From Barthelona sp. PAP020 (lineage: Eukaryota > Metamonada: BaSk clade): 64,000 nucleotides of DNA. Positions within the stretch are counted from its first letter, which is position 1, and the number at the start of each line of letters is the position of its first letter. Positions 51,904 to 60,961 of this stretch are shown here, piece after piece. The notes under the pieces are model-generated. The model made no database searches. It was given only the letters and a program-made list of their open reading frames with translations, and was not told the DNA's origin. The position numbers and the translations under genes are program-made. The stretch spans positions 62,001 to 126,000 of the forward strand of contig JARQWU010000005.1 in NCBI GenBank assembly GCA_040182905.1. The letters run 5' to 3'.

Positions 51904-52476
51904 TCATATCAATAAGCCAACTTCAATGTTATGTTCTGAGCAAAAGGCTTCAATATTAACCCTTTTTTGCATAAATGCAGGCATTTTAAAAGCTAAGGTT
52001 TTTCTCAAAGCACTATCAAACAACTCAGATTCCACGCTAATTTTGTGACCAAATTTGGCCAAAGGTGTACCCGTTCTCCCAATAAGAATTTTTGTAAAAT
52101 GGTTGTTTATTTTTGGAATATTTGAATAATGTCTTAGTTTTGAATATATTTCGTGTTTGTTTCTTCCTCTGACTTCAGCTTTTTCTGTAATTTCAAAAGT
52201 TACACCATATTCTTTGTAATAATGTTCTTTTAAAGATTTTGAAGGGGTTCTTTCACAAAAGAAGAATGATTTATTGGGTACAGCAATTATTTTCAAGCCA
52301 CTCTGTTCATATTTCAAGTGTAATCTTTGTAATTCTGCTAATTGGTGTTTTTCACTCCCATAACTACTTACATTTACAAGCAAAATTACTTTCCCATAAT
52401 AACTTTTTAGCAATTTCCTTTCCCCATCAATTGTTCTGTAGGTAGTTTCCAACAATTGTTTTTCGGCTAAATCCAT
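51904..52476 (-). CDS. Glutathione-peroxidase fold protein without catalytic residues
   Basis: The 190-residue protein follows the GPx fold from start to end: KVILLVNVSS, then LQRLHLKYEQSGLKIIAVP, then YGVTFEITEKAEVRG, then KLRHYS and the closing strand ILIGRTGTPLAKFG. All four usual active-site positions are changed. The Cys or selenocysteine of NVASxCG is Gly40 (NVSSYGS), the Gln of PCNQF is absent (PNKSF), and the Trp-Asn of WNFxKF reads Asn-His (NNHFTKI). No in-frame TGA exists, so it is not a hidden selenoprotein. The protein has probably lost peroxidase activity and may bind a partner or lipid. Its 3' end overlaps none of its neighbours and lies 19 bp from that of SGT1. Confidence 0.82.
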   Translation of the reverse strand: MDLAEKQLLETTYRTIDGERKLLKSYYGKVILLVNVSSYGSEKHQLAELQRLHLKYEQSGLKIIAVPNKSFFFCERTPSKSLKEHYYKEYGVTFEITEKAEVRGRNKHEIYSKLRHYSNIPKINNHFTKILIGRTGTPLAKFGHKISVESELFDSALRKTLAFKMPAFMQKRVNIEAFCSEHNIEVGLLI

Positions 52477-52678
52477 TCAAATAAATTAATTGTTCCACTA
52501 TTTGGAAAAATACCAGAGTTAGTAGCAATTCCTTCCACATTGAAAATATTTACTTACACTTTGAAAATGAAAATATGTAAATACCATTGAGAGTTTTTAA
52601 CTGTTTCTTTCACAAAAACACGAAAGATGGAAAATTAAAAAGTCAATTTATTTTTGAAACATATTTTCTTTTTATTTG

Positions 52679-55291
52679 ATGTCTACAGAAGAAAATTTGA
52701 GCAGAATATCTTCAACAGGATTGAATTCAAATGAAAGAACTGAAAATATTTCGGTTAATGATGATTTGCCACCTGATTCCATTTGGGAGCCTTTAAAAAC
52801 GGATCCTTTGTTTGTTTTGAAAAGTTTATGGATACCAAATCAAGAAGAAAGATTAAAATTAAGAATACTTGATGTTGTTATGATTGAAGAAGGTGTACCG
52901 ACGAAATGGTTAATGACTACAAAAGATGGATATGTTCGTAAACGATATACTCAACATTTAAGGTATGTTTTAATCAAAGAAAAATTTTTGTCGTCGTTTG
53001 AAAATAGATCAGAATGCTTTTTCACAATAGCATATGTTAACTCATTAAATGAATATAAATCGTTTGACAATAGCTTAGAAGCCTCGTTTAATTTAATACC
53101 TGATAGTCACTCACCTATATATTCATTTCCTGTGAATGTTATGCAATTTCGAGATGATATTTTGGCTAGAAATTCTTCTTTAAAATTGTTACAAAGATGG
53201 CGACCAAATTTAGGGGGTTGGAGAAGTGTTTTGACAGTTGATTTCAAGATTACTCCTGGTGCTTCTAAACCTGTCACAAGGGCTGCTGCTTCTTTGGTTA
53301 ATTCCTTATTTTTGATGGAAGATGATGACGAAGTTACTGATGCTCAGTCATTGCGTTTTCAATTGGATTCTCTTGTTGATGCTTCGAAAAATGCGAAAGT
53401 TTCAACTGAAGCGGAAGTGATGACTCAAAATTTGGCTTCATTTTTGGAAAAATATTATCAAAGAACCATTCATCACATGGTTGTTGAATTTGTTGTGTCA
53501 ACCAATTATCAGCCTTATTTTTTTAATTGTTGTAAGCTTGTATTTTTGCGAAAAAATAAGGAAGATAATATAGGTGCTAATGAACTTCCTCATCTTTCCG
53601 ATCTTTGTACTGCGTCTGATACAATCGTTTGTAAAGGAAAATTGTGTAATAAAGAATTGTCACCTGATATTTTAAGTGTGATTGGTCCGATTCCACCGGT
53701 TGCACAGATGATTAAGAGTACTGATTTCAAAAAGATTTCAAGGAGAGTTTTAATGTGTTGGAGATCTTTTTTAGTCTCTGGAAAGCCTGCAAGTGAAAGT
53801 TATTTGAAAATACATTCTCAAGCGTTATCAAGTAATTATAGGAGTGATTATGTATGTCCTAGATGTCATCATATATACAGTCATCTTGAAAAGATTGATA
53901 TTTTGGAATTTTTGAAAGATAATTCAATCAATGAACCAGAAACTGCAACACATGAAATATTAGAAGAATTGTTAATGTTGCAACCCAAAAAAGCTTCAAA
54001 TCTAAAAATTAAAACTTTGGATTTGAAAAGATCAGATTCAGGTGCTTTGACTAAACCAACAATAAAGAGTAATTCAAGATTATTATCTTCTACCATTTCT
54101 CAATCTCATAGGGCCGGAACTAGCACAAATGAGATTGATAGTAGAACTACTGATGCGTATTTACCTTTAAAAACGACTAGAAATCATAGATTGAAAGTTT
54201 TGAATCAATTTATCGATTTTGAAAATGTAACAAGTCTAAAAACTCATGAAGCGTTTGATTGCACATTTAAATATTATTATGAAGGTGTAGAAAATATTAA
54301 AGATATTGAATATGATAATGATAAGTTGTTAGTAGTGTTTATTGATCCTTTGATTGGTAATTTTGAAGATTATTTGTTAAATTTTGATAAAGATGCAGCA
54401 GATTTATTGATACTTGCTACTCCTGGTTCTGGTGGATCATTACTTCCTCGAAACGTTTCATTTGAAACCATTTCTTTGGCTTTACAAAATATCATCAATA
54501 AATATCGTTGTGACCATCATAAATATGTTGAATTTATTGGTTTTGGTTTCAGTACACCATTCATCATCACTTTACAAAAGATTTTTGTCCCTTCAAAGAT
54601 CTATTTGGTGAATCCAATTATTGATTTGAATAACATTAAAATACTTAGCTTTTTACAAGGTTTATCAATTTTAATTCAAAGTGTTAGCAGTGAAATTTTA
54701 CCCAAATTTGATCCAATTTCATGTTTTTATCCTAATCATCTATTTTCAGTAGAATATATGGAATCTAACAATTATTTGGAGGAAAATTTAATGTTTCCTG
54801 CCAGCAGAAACCGTTCTTCATATATGGAGATCATATCTCTTCTTGCAGATTCTAGATTCACGCTAGATTTTGAATCACTGGAGAATAGAAATGTTGTGAT
54901 ATTTGATTCAACAGAAGATTCCGTTTTTGATCAAAAAAGCATTTTGGTGAAAAAAATTCCCAATGCTAAATTTATTGATGTGGCTGGTGGTCATTATATT
55001 GTGAAAGAGAATCCATATGAAATTATATGTAAGTTAGTTGATAACGGTTTGAACGTTTTAAGGCCAAGTAAAATCGAATTTGAGGATTTTATGATTGAAG
55101 AACAAAATAAAGAAGAACAACTATTTGTTGAAGATGATGAGAATCAAGATGATGATGTTTTTATTAAAGAAGAAGAAATTGAAGAAGAAATTGAAAAAGA
55201 GGATTTGAAGAAAGAAGAAAAAGAGGAAGAGCAAGAAGAAAATATTGATGATAACAGCAATAAATCAGAGACATCTTCTGATATCCAATAA
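52679..55291 (+). CDS. Large protein with C-terminal alpha/beta-hydrolase-like domain
   Basis: The 870-residue protein has an unrecognised N-terminal half. This contains beta-rich segments (about 50-190), a helix with YYQRTIHHMVVEFVVST near residue 260-275, and Cys pairs (CKGKLC near 320, CPRCHH near 395) that could bind zinc. From about residue 545 an alpha/beta-hydrolase-like domain follows: a strand LLVVFIDPLIG, the nucleophile-elbow region EFIGFGFSTPFI, VVIFDSTEDSVFDQ (acid residue) and DVAGGHYIVKENPYEI (His). At the elbow the Ser of GxSxG is Gly623. A very acidic Glu/Lys tail ends it. The start is the ATG at 52679. It is divergent from the GPx-like gene by 202 bp. Catalytic function is doubtful. 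Confidence 0.72.
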   Translation: MSTEENLSRISSTGLNSNERTENISVNDDLPPDSIWEPLKTDPLFVLKSLWIPNQEERLKLRILDVVMIEEGVPTKWLMTTKDGYVRKRYTQHLRYVLIKEKFLSSFENRSECFFTIAYVNSLNEYKSFDNSLEASFNLIPDSHSPIYSFPVNVMQFRDDILARNSSLKLLQRWRPNLGGWRSVLTVDFKITPGASKPVTRAAASLVNSLFLMEDDDEVTDAQSLRFQLDSLVDASKNAKVSTEAEVMTQNLASFLEKYYQRTIHHMVVEFVVSTNYQPYFFNCCKLVFLRKNKEDNIGANELPHLSDLCTASDTIVCKGKLCNKELSPDILSVIGPIPPVAQMIKSTDFKKISRRVLMCWRSFLVSGKPASESYLKIHSQALSSNYRSDYVCPRCHHIYSHLEKIDILEFLKDNSINEPETATHEILEELLMLQPKKASNLKIKTLDLKRSDSGALTKPTIKSNSRLLSSTISQSHRAGTSTNEIDSRTTDAYLPLKTTRNHRLKVLNQFIDFENVTSLKTHEAFDCTFKYYYEGVENIKDIEYDNDKLLVVFIDPLIGNFEDYLLNFDKDAADLLILATPGSGGSLLPRNVSFETISLALQNIINKYRCDHHKYVEFIGFGFSTPFIITLQKIFVPSKIYLVNPIIDLNNIKILSFLQGLSILIQSVSSEILPKFDPISCFYPNHLFSVEYMESNNYLEENLMFPASRNRSSYMEIISLLADSRFTLDFESLENRNVVIFDSTEDSVFDQKSILVKKIPNAKFIDVAGGHYIVKENPYEIICKLVDNGLNVLRPSKIEFEDFMIEEQNKEEQLFVEDDENQDDDVFIKEEEIEEEIEKEDLKKEEKEEEQEENIDDNSNKSETSSDIQ

Positions 55292-55378
55292 TATGTGCTT
55301 ATTATACTGAATCATTGTTGATTGAAGGAAAAAAAGTAAATTATGAGAATTGTATTTTTTATTATTGTCAATTTTTAT

Positions 55379-56575
55379 ATGTATGCAGATTCAATTTGTG
55401 AAAAAAGGAAAAAAACTATTTGTGATATGCTTCCTTTGAGAATTGATGAAAATAGTATGGTTGAAATAAAGGGTATGCTTTCGGGTTATGTCTATGATTG
55501 TGCATATTCACCTGATGGAACATTATTGGTGATTTGTAGTGGGTGTATCTCCTATGTAATTGATGTAGAAACAAAAAGATTGAATCGAACACTGAAAGAT
55601 CATAGAAGTGCTGTCTATTGTGTTGCGTTTTCTCCAAATGGACAAAAGCTGGCTACAAGTTCATCTGATTCATCAATTATAATATATAACCTTCCAGATT
55701 TCTCCATTTGTGGCAGATTGGATAACAACGGTGAAGTTTTTGGAATTTGTTTTTCCCATTGTTCCAATTACATATTTTTTGGTGATTTTAGTGGGTCTGT
55801 TAAAAAGTTGGATGCAAGTAGTAGTAATATTGTTTTGGAAAAAGGAGTCAATTCAGGTGGAATTTGGAGAATAAAACTTTCACTAGATGGTAAATATCTT
55901 TTTATTTGTAGTGGAAATAGAAATGCCAAGTTAATTGATGCTCAAGATTTCACTGTTTTTCATATTTTTGATCATGAAAATGTCATTGGAGCCATTGAAT
56001 TCCATCCAACCAAAAGAATTTTGGTTGTTGGTGATCGTTCAAACAAAGTCAAGCTTTGGAATATGGATGATGGATTACTTATCCATACATTTATTATGGG
56101 TGGTCAAGTTTTTTCTCTTAAGTTCCTCACACCATTTATTCTACTTATTATGTCTGGTGATGGTTATATCACTTCATTCAACGTGGAAAGCTTTCAGCAG
56201 ATTCAAAAGCTTTATTGTAGTTGTGATATTGCTCTTTTTTCATTTGCTATATCACCTGATATGACCGAATTAGCATGTGGAAGATGTGGTATTAATTGTG
56301 TTAAGTTCTATTCAATTGTTCATTCTTACGATACCTCACAACAAGATAAATTCATTGATTTGGCAAAGGATAGTGGTTGTGTATTGTCACATCTTATTTC
56401 TGTGAATATTGAAACTCAAATTATTAGAAAACTAATCGCTTTAGGTATTTGTATGGATGAAAATGAGTATAATATGCTTGTTGACACATGTTGGGATTTG
56501 GTTGGTATCAACAAAATCAATGGTGGCAACATGTACATTTTTGTGAATGAACAAAGTGATGATGATGATGATTAA
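55379..56575 (+). CDS. WD40 protein with conserved C-terminal cap (copy B)
   Basis: This 398-residue paralogue of the minus-strand gene at 46366-47592 shares with it the blade order, the LPLRIDE segment and the C-terminal cap with EYNMLVDTCWDLVGIN and an acidic end. The ATG at 55343 would add 12 hydrophobic residues, while the ATG at 55379 gives an N-terminus (MYADSIC) that aligns without a gap to copy A (MFDESIG), so it is preferred. Blades are well kept, with KVKLWNMDDG and NGQKLATSSSDSSIIIYN. The two copies have diverged considerably, so the duplication is not recent. The role is unknown. Confidence 0.85.
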   Translation: MYADSICEKRKKTICDMLPLRIDENSMVEIKGMLSGYVYDCAYSPDGTLLVICSGCISYVIDVETKRLNRTLKDHRSAVYCVAFSPNGQKLATSSSDSSIIIYNLPDFSICGRLDNNGEVFGICFSHCSNYIFFGDFSGSVKKLDASSSNIVLEKGVNSGGIWRIKLSLDGKYLFICSGNRNAKLIDAQDFTVFHIFDHENVIGAIEFHPTKRILVVGDRSNKVKLWNMDDGLLIHTFIMGGQVFSLKFLTPFILLIMSGDGYITSFNVESFQQIQKLYCSCDIALFSFAISPDMTELACGRCGINCVKFYSIVHSYDTSQQDKFIDLAKDSGCVLSHLISVNIETQIIRKLIALGICMDENEYNMLVDTCWDLVGINKINGGNMYIFVNEQSDDDDD

Positions 56576-57198
56576 TTGGTTTTCTATCAACCACCATAAT
56601 TTGCACTTGTCATACATTTGTCCTATAAATTGACCTCAAGCTATCCTAATCTTTGAATAGTTTTGTGGTGTAATCTTACTCATTAAATCTTGTTCAATTC
56701 AACTTTATATCTCTTTTCTTTGAACCAAAGCGTAGAAACAGTTATAATTTTGTATAATTTAATGGGTTACAACTTTAGAATAATGGATTGCTACAATATA
56801 TACTTAAGCATCAAGCAAATATTTTTGAAATCTGTGGTTTGGAGAATTTGCTGAATTTTTGCGATGAACATCGTGTTTTACTCTGTATTTTCGTTGTATT
56901 AACTGTTGAAGGTGTCATTTTTCATTTTGGATGGGTTTGTTATTGATTGATGGAGAACTATCTTCATTTCAATTATTACCCTGTTTCTTTCATTGAGTGG
57001 ATTTTAGACGATCACTGCCTTAAAATTGGAAGTTCACCCTTTAGTCAACGTAGTCCAACAACTCCAACAATAAAATATCTTGATCTTTATTTGTTTTGTT
57101 TGTGTAATAAGCATAAAGTTCTAAAATGAAACATTAATTTTTGAAAACTCAATTCAAATATTGTTTAAAATAATGAAAGCAATTCAATTAAATAGAAA
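56576..57198. other. Intergenic region left of the inverted repeat, about 620 bp
   Basis: The DNA between WD40 copy B and the inverted repeat is AT-rich. A 60-codon ORF at 56947-57129 has no recognisable conservation and is not called. No RNA gene was recognised. Confidence 0.45.
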
Positions 57199-57356
57199 TT
57201 GTGAAGCGCAGCGGACATTTCACAAGGAGGGAAAAAGAAAAGCGTGAAGAAATGCGCCAGAATTTGAATCAAGCAAAATTTTTCGTATTTCAAAATTTAT
57301 CAAATAATAAAACAACTAGTTGAGCTTAAGACAAAGAAGAATCTAATGTTACTGGC
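57199..57356 (+). repeat. Left arm of a 158-bp inverted repeat
   Basis: This arm starts TTGTGAAGCGCAGCGGACA and ends ACATTAGATT-type sequence on the complementary strand (plus-strand end AATGTTACTGGC). Read in reverse complement, the right arm at 57554-57711 matches it over all 158 bases with four mismatches and no gaps. It is more GC-rich at its outer end than the surrounding DNA. After the arm, 97 bp of AT-rich sequence (57357-57453) lead into the gap. Long terminal inverted repeats of this kind are typical of some DNA transposons, but no transposase is visible. Confidence 0.9.
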
Positions 57357-57453
57357 TGATAAAGAATTTTGAAAGATTACAAAAGAAATTTTCCCAAAAT
57401 TTTCAACCATTGTCTGAATTTCCTTAATCAAATTTTCTATCCAAAGTTATTGA

Positions 57454-57553
57454 NNNNNNNNNNNNNNNNNNNNNNNNNNNNNNNNNNNNNNNNNNNNNNN
57501 NNNNNNNNNNNNNNNNNNNNNNNNNNNNNNNNNNNNNNNNNNNNNNNNNNNNN
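57454..57553. other. Assembly gap (100 N)
   Basis: A run of exactly 100 N marks a scaffold gap whose true length is unknown. It lies inside the inverted repeat: the left contig ends 97 bp past the left arm, while the right contig begins exactly at the inner edge of the right arm. Confidence 0.98.
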
Positions 57554-57711
57554 GCCAGTAACATTAGATTCTTATTTGTCTTAAGCTCAACTAGTTGTTT
57601 TATTATTTGATAAATTCTGAAATACGAGAAATTTTGCTTGATTCAAATTCTGGCGCATTTCTTCACGCATTTCTTTTTCCCTCCTTGTGAAATGTCCGCT
57701 GCGCTTCACAA
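57554..57711 (-). repeat. Right arm of a 158-bp inverted repeat
   Basis: This is the reverse complement of the left arm with four substitutions. Outside the arms the flanks share only GAAA (57195-57198 and 57712-57715), too short in this AT-rich DNA to claim as a target-site duplication. The arm is the first sequence after the gap, so it could extend further inward. Confidence 0.9.
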
Positions 57712-58753
57712 GAAAAGGTATACGAAAGCTTTTATATATGGTGTGTTATTGAAATGGATAGTTCACACGACAATAATAATAAATGTTTATAAAGATCTTT
57801 ATTGTTCTCGGTTAGAGTTTGGGGGTACTTGCAACTGAGTCATTTGGCGTGGATGATTTAGGACACTCTTAAAAAGAAAGAAGTACTTCTGGTTTAGATG
57901 GGGCATGTATTTAAAGAAAAGTGTAATTCTTTCTTTTGCCCCTTGATTCACTTTAATATCTCACTTATGTTCTCTTTGTAGGACTTTGATATTCCATGTT
58001 GACCTAATTAATCTGTTTGTATCCATAATCTTTGAATTCTTACGATCAATTTTACTATTGCTTGAGCTTTTCAATTTTGATATCCATTAATATCTGAAAT
58101 TGCAAGAAGAAACCTTAAACACATTTATGTTGTCTTTTCTGTAAAATCCATGTACTTTGCTGCGAACATTTTGAGATGTTTTTATCACTTTACCCTTCAA
58201 CTTTTTTGCTTATTGATGTCAGAAGCTGCAAAGCATTTTTCGGTGTGATTTATTCTTAACAGCAATGAAAGCCCAACTATTTCAAATTTAAAATGATTCT
58301 TCATGTAGAATTTGTTGCTTTATTGTTTCCATCAAGTGTTCTTCTTTTGAAACAGTATTAGGTCAATGAAAATCAAAAATCCCCAAATTTGCTACTCTTT
58401 CTTTATTGTGCAATTCATTCAAGCAGTGGTTGCTTTTTATTTAAATTTTTTTAATCAAAAAAGACAAATAATTGAGAATTTTCAAGTTGAAAAAAGGATA
58501 AACTCCAATTGAATTTGCAAGAACACTTTTCAAAAAGAGATGTTTTAAACGGAAAAGATATGGTAAAAAGAGTTTTTGAGTCATTTTAACCCAATATATA
58601 TCATTTTTCATTTAGTGGAGAATTAAACCAATATTATCCAATTTACACTGAAAAAAATATTCATCACAAACAAATATTGTGAAAAAAATTAAAATTTGGT
58701 CAAATCCAAAATCTTGACCTTTCATGATTTGAACTATTAACTTTTTTTCTTAC
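57712..58753. other. Intergenic region right of the inverted repeat, about 1.04 kb
   Basis: This is the longest gene-free stretch of the window. It is AT-rich with stop codons in all frames, and I see no WD40, transposase or other protein remnant. No tRNA B-box or snRNA motif was found by eye. The final 200 bp presumably hold the promoter of the S28 peptidase gene. Confidence 0.45.
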
Positions 58754-60118
58754 ATGAAGAGCATCAGTATCATATTAACATTATCTATTATTGGTTTGGT
58801 TTTTTGTTATAATGTTGTTGAAGACTACAATGATCAGACATATACCAATTATTTTGAACAAAAGTTAAATCATTTTGATCGTTTTGATTCAAGAACTTTT
58901 AAACAACGTTATTTTTTAAACACTGATTATTGGGATGGAAAGGGACCAATTTTTATTTATATTGGAGGAGAAGCACCTCAATCTGCAGCTCCTAGTTCAA
59001 AAGGATTTTTGGGTGTGCTTGCAAAGGAACATAATGCGTTGATTGCCGCTCTTGAACATCGTTATTATGGAAAATCACAACCTTTCAGATATCAAACCAC
59101 CGAAAATCTTGAATATCTTTCTGTTAGTCAGGCTTTAGCTGATTTGGCTGAATTTATTGTGTATATTAAGGATCAAATACATATTGATCGTCCTGAGTTC
59201 ACTCCTAAGTTTGTAATTGCTGGAGGAAGTTATGCAGGCAGTTTAAGTGCTTACTTCCGATTGAAATATCCTCATTTAGTTCTTGGAGCTTGGTCTAGTT
59301 CTGGTGTTGTTAATGTCACCAAAGAGACCCTTTTCTTCACCGCATTTGATAAACACATTGTTGAAGCTGCTGGAAAAGATTGTGGAGATGCTATGCGTGC
59401 TGTTACTGAAGAGTTTGACAAAATTTATCACGATAAGGAGAAATTAGCTGAATTTAAGTTCAGAATTAATTCTGTTGACATGGTTGATGAAGATGTTCCT
59501 TATATGGTTGCTGATTCTTTGGTTATGACTGTTCAATATTCATCAAAGAGCAAAATTTGTCCCAAATTGGTGGACGGATTCAAGAAGAACGAAATCATGG
59601 AAGCTTATTATGATGTAATGAACAATATTTTTTTCCCCATTATTCTTAGAGGAGATTACAAATCATACGATCGAAAATTTAATGCTAATACAGATACAGC
59701 AACATATGATTTGAGTGCTAGAACATGGTGGTTGCAAAAATGCAAACAAGTTGCATATTTTCAAATAGCTTATCCTTCTGATCCAATTAGAATTCAGGAT
59801 GTGGATATGAATTGGCATCTTGAACGTTGTGAGTATTTGTTTGGAAAGAATTTGACCCCTGATATTCATGAAATGGAAGTTTTGTTCAATGGCAAAGATA
59901 TTCATGCTGAAAATATTATCTATACTAACTTTAGTGATGATCCTTGGGCAGAAGCAGGTGTAAAGAGAGCGCCTAATGATAAGTGCTATTTCTCTTATGC
60001 CATTGGTGATGATTTGGGACATTGTATTGATATGCATGCTCCAAGTGACAGTGATCCACAGAGTTTGAAAGATACAAGAAATTTGATCAGACAAGCCTTC
60101 AATGAGTGGTTGGCTTAA
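58754..60118 (+). CDS. Serine peptidase family S28 (lysosomal Pro-X carboxypeptidase-like), secreted or lysosomal
   Basis: The 454-residue protein starts with a signal peptide (MKSISIILTLSIIGLVFC). It has the S28 opening FEQKLNHFD, a GPIFIYIGGEAP oxyanion strand, LEHRYYGKS, the nucleophile motif GGSYAG with Ser159, and the late acid and His segments (FSDDPWAEAG with Asp396; GDDLGHCIDM with His423), so the catalytic triad looks complete. The family removes C-terminal residues after Pro or N-terminal dipeptides in lysosomes or outside the cell. Length and motif spacing are normal for the family. In a phagotrophic or mucosal protist such an enzyme would serve digestion, which is inference. Confidence 0.94.
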   Translation: MKSISIILTLSIIGLVFCYNVVEDYNDQTYTNYFEQKLNHFDRFDSRTFKQRYFLNTDYWDGKGPIFIYIGGEAPQSAAPSSKGFLGVLAKEHNALIAALEHRYYGKSQPFRYQTTENLEYLSVSQALADLAEFIVYIKDQIHIDRPEFTPKFVIAGGSYAGSLSAYFRLKYPHLVLGAWSSSGVVNVTKETLFFTAFDKHIVEAAGKDCGDAMRAVTEEFDKIYHDKEKLAEFKFRINSVDMVDEDVPYMVADSLVMTVQYSSKSKICPKLVDGFKKNEIMEAYYDVMNNIFFPIILRGDYKSYDRKFNANTDTATYDLSARTWWLQKCKQVAYFQIAYPSDPIRIQDVDMNWHLERCEYLFGKNLTPDIHEMEVLFNGKDIHAENIIYTNFSDDPWAEAGVKRAPNDKCYFSYAIGDDLGHCIDMHAPSDSDPQSLKDTRNLIRQAFNEWLA

Positions 60119-60410
60119 GTAAATTTCTTTATTGTTCTTTTTTGTTTGAAAAAAATTCTTTTTATTTCAAAAGCCAAACCAAACCAGGATGTTTTGTCAC
60201 TCTTTAAACATTAAATGTGTTGAAAAAACCAAGTTTTTTTTTTAGGAATATATTCGCAAAAATCAATCATTAGGATGCGTAAAACAAAAATAAGTGAAAA
60301 GAAATGCATAACACTTGAATTTACCAAAAAGAATCATGAAACAACTGTTTGTTTCTTTTTGAAATTTATCAAACATACATCAAACGTTGGGAAAATTTGA
60401 AAAATACATT

Positions 60411-60896
60411 TTACTTTAGAATCTTTGGGACATTATCTAATAGATGAAATTTTGAATAGACATCAGCTTCAAAAGTTCTATTTTCCTCCAAATGCTCATT
60501 TTGACTATTAAAAATATTGTATGGTTCTGTGGGTACAATTCGACCACAATTGACACAACTAACTATCCATTGGCCTTGAATAAAATGAACTGTCTTTGAT
60601 TGAGCCAGATTTTTTTGTCGTTTGGTTGAAGAAAGGTTTGTACATATAACATGTGTAACTGAGGAATTTAAGTATGGAACAACTCTACCACCATGTAATT
60701 GGACCATTTTTCGAAGATGATAAGCAGAATATTCAATGTTTTTATCAGTTTGTCCATTAAAAAAAAAGGTCAAATTAAAAAAAATGTTATCAATGGGTTG
60801 GATGGCTTGTTTTTGCAAAGCATTAGAACGCAAAGTCCACCACGGCTTTTTCATAACGTCACTCGGTTTTCCAGCCTTATTGATTGTTTGTGACAT
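60411..60896 (-). CDS. Stand-alone REV1-type BRCT protein
   Basis: The 161-residue protein holds one BRCT domain (about residues 38-128) of the REV1 subtype: FFNGQTDKNIEYSAYHLRKM, then LHGGRVVPYLNSSVTHVICT, and the closing helix HFIQGQWIVSCVNCGRIVP followed by EPYNIF. The short N-terminal part (NKAGKPSDVMKKPWWTL) also resembles the lead-in to the REV1 BRCT. No Y-family polymerase domain follows: about 290 bp of non-coding DNA lie between its stop and the S28 gene. In REV1 the BRCT binds DNA ends and PCNA. The protein may be a free-standing adaptor. It is divergent from the thioredoxin-like gene with 65 bp between start codons. Confidence 0.8.
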   Translation of the reverse strand: MSQTINKAGKPSDVMKKPWWTLRSNALQKQAIQPIDNIFFNLTFFFNGQTDKNIEYSAYHLRKMVQLHGGRVVPYLNSSVTHVICTNLSSTKRQKNLAQSKTVHFIQGQWIVSCVNCGRIVPTEPYNIFNSQNEHLEENRTFEADVYSKFHLLDNVPKILK

Positions 60897-60961
60897 TCAA
60901 AATATCATTGAAACAAATTGCAAAATAAAAATTCAAACTATTTTTTTTTTATTAAAAACGA
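60897..60961. promoter_or_regulatory. Short divergent promoter region (65 bp)
   Basis: Just 65 bp separate the start codons of the divergent BRCT and thioredoxin-like genes. The region is AT-rich with a T10 tract. No specific element can be named. Confidence 0.4.

Noticed and set aside
51904-52476. GPx-like protein as a selenoprotein
   Set aside because: The active-site position is a normal Gly codon and no in-frame TGA occurs within the domain.
56947-57129. 60-codon plus-strand ORF
   Set aside because: Composition is that of random AT-rich DNA, and no conserved motif or paralogue was found in the window.
57199-57711. CRISPR array or rRNA spacer
   Set aside because: There are only two arms, in inverted orientation and with no spacers, in a nuclear eukaryotic context.
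57199-57711. Assignment of the inverted repeat to a named transposon superfamily such as Maverick or Mutator-like
   Set aside because: No transposase or integrase, no clear target-site duplication and no recognised terminal motif are visible.
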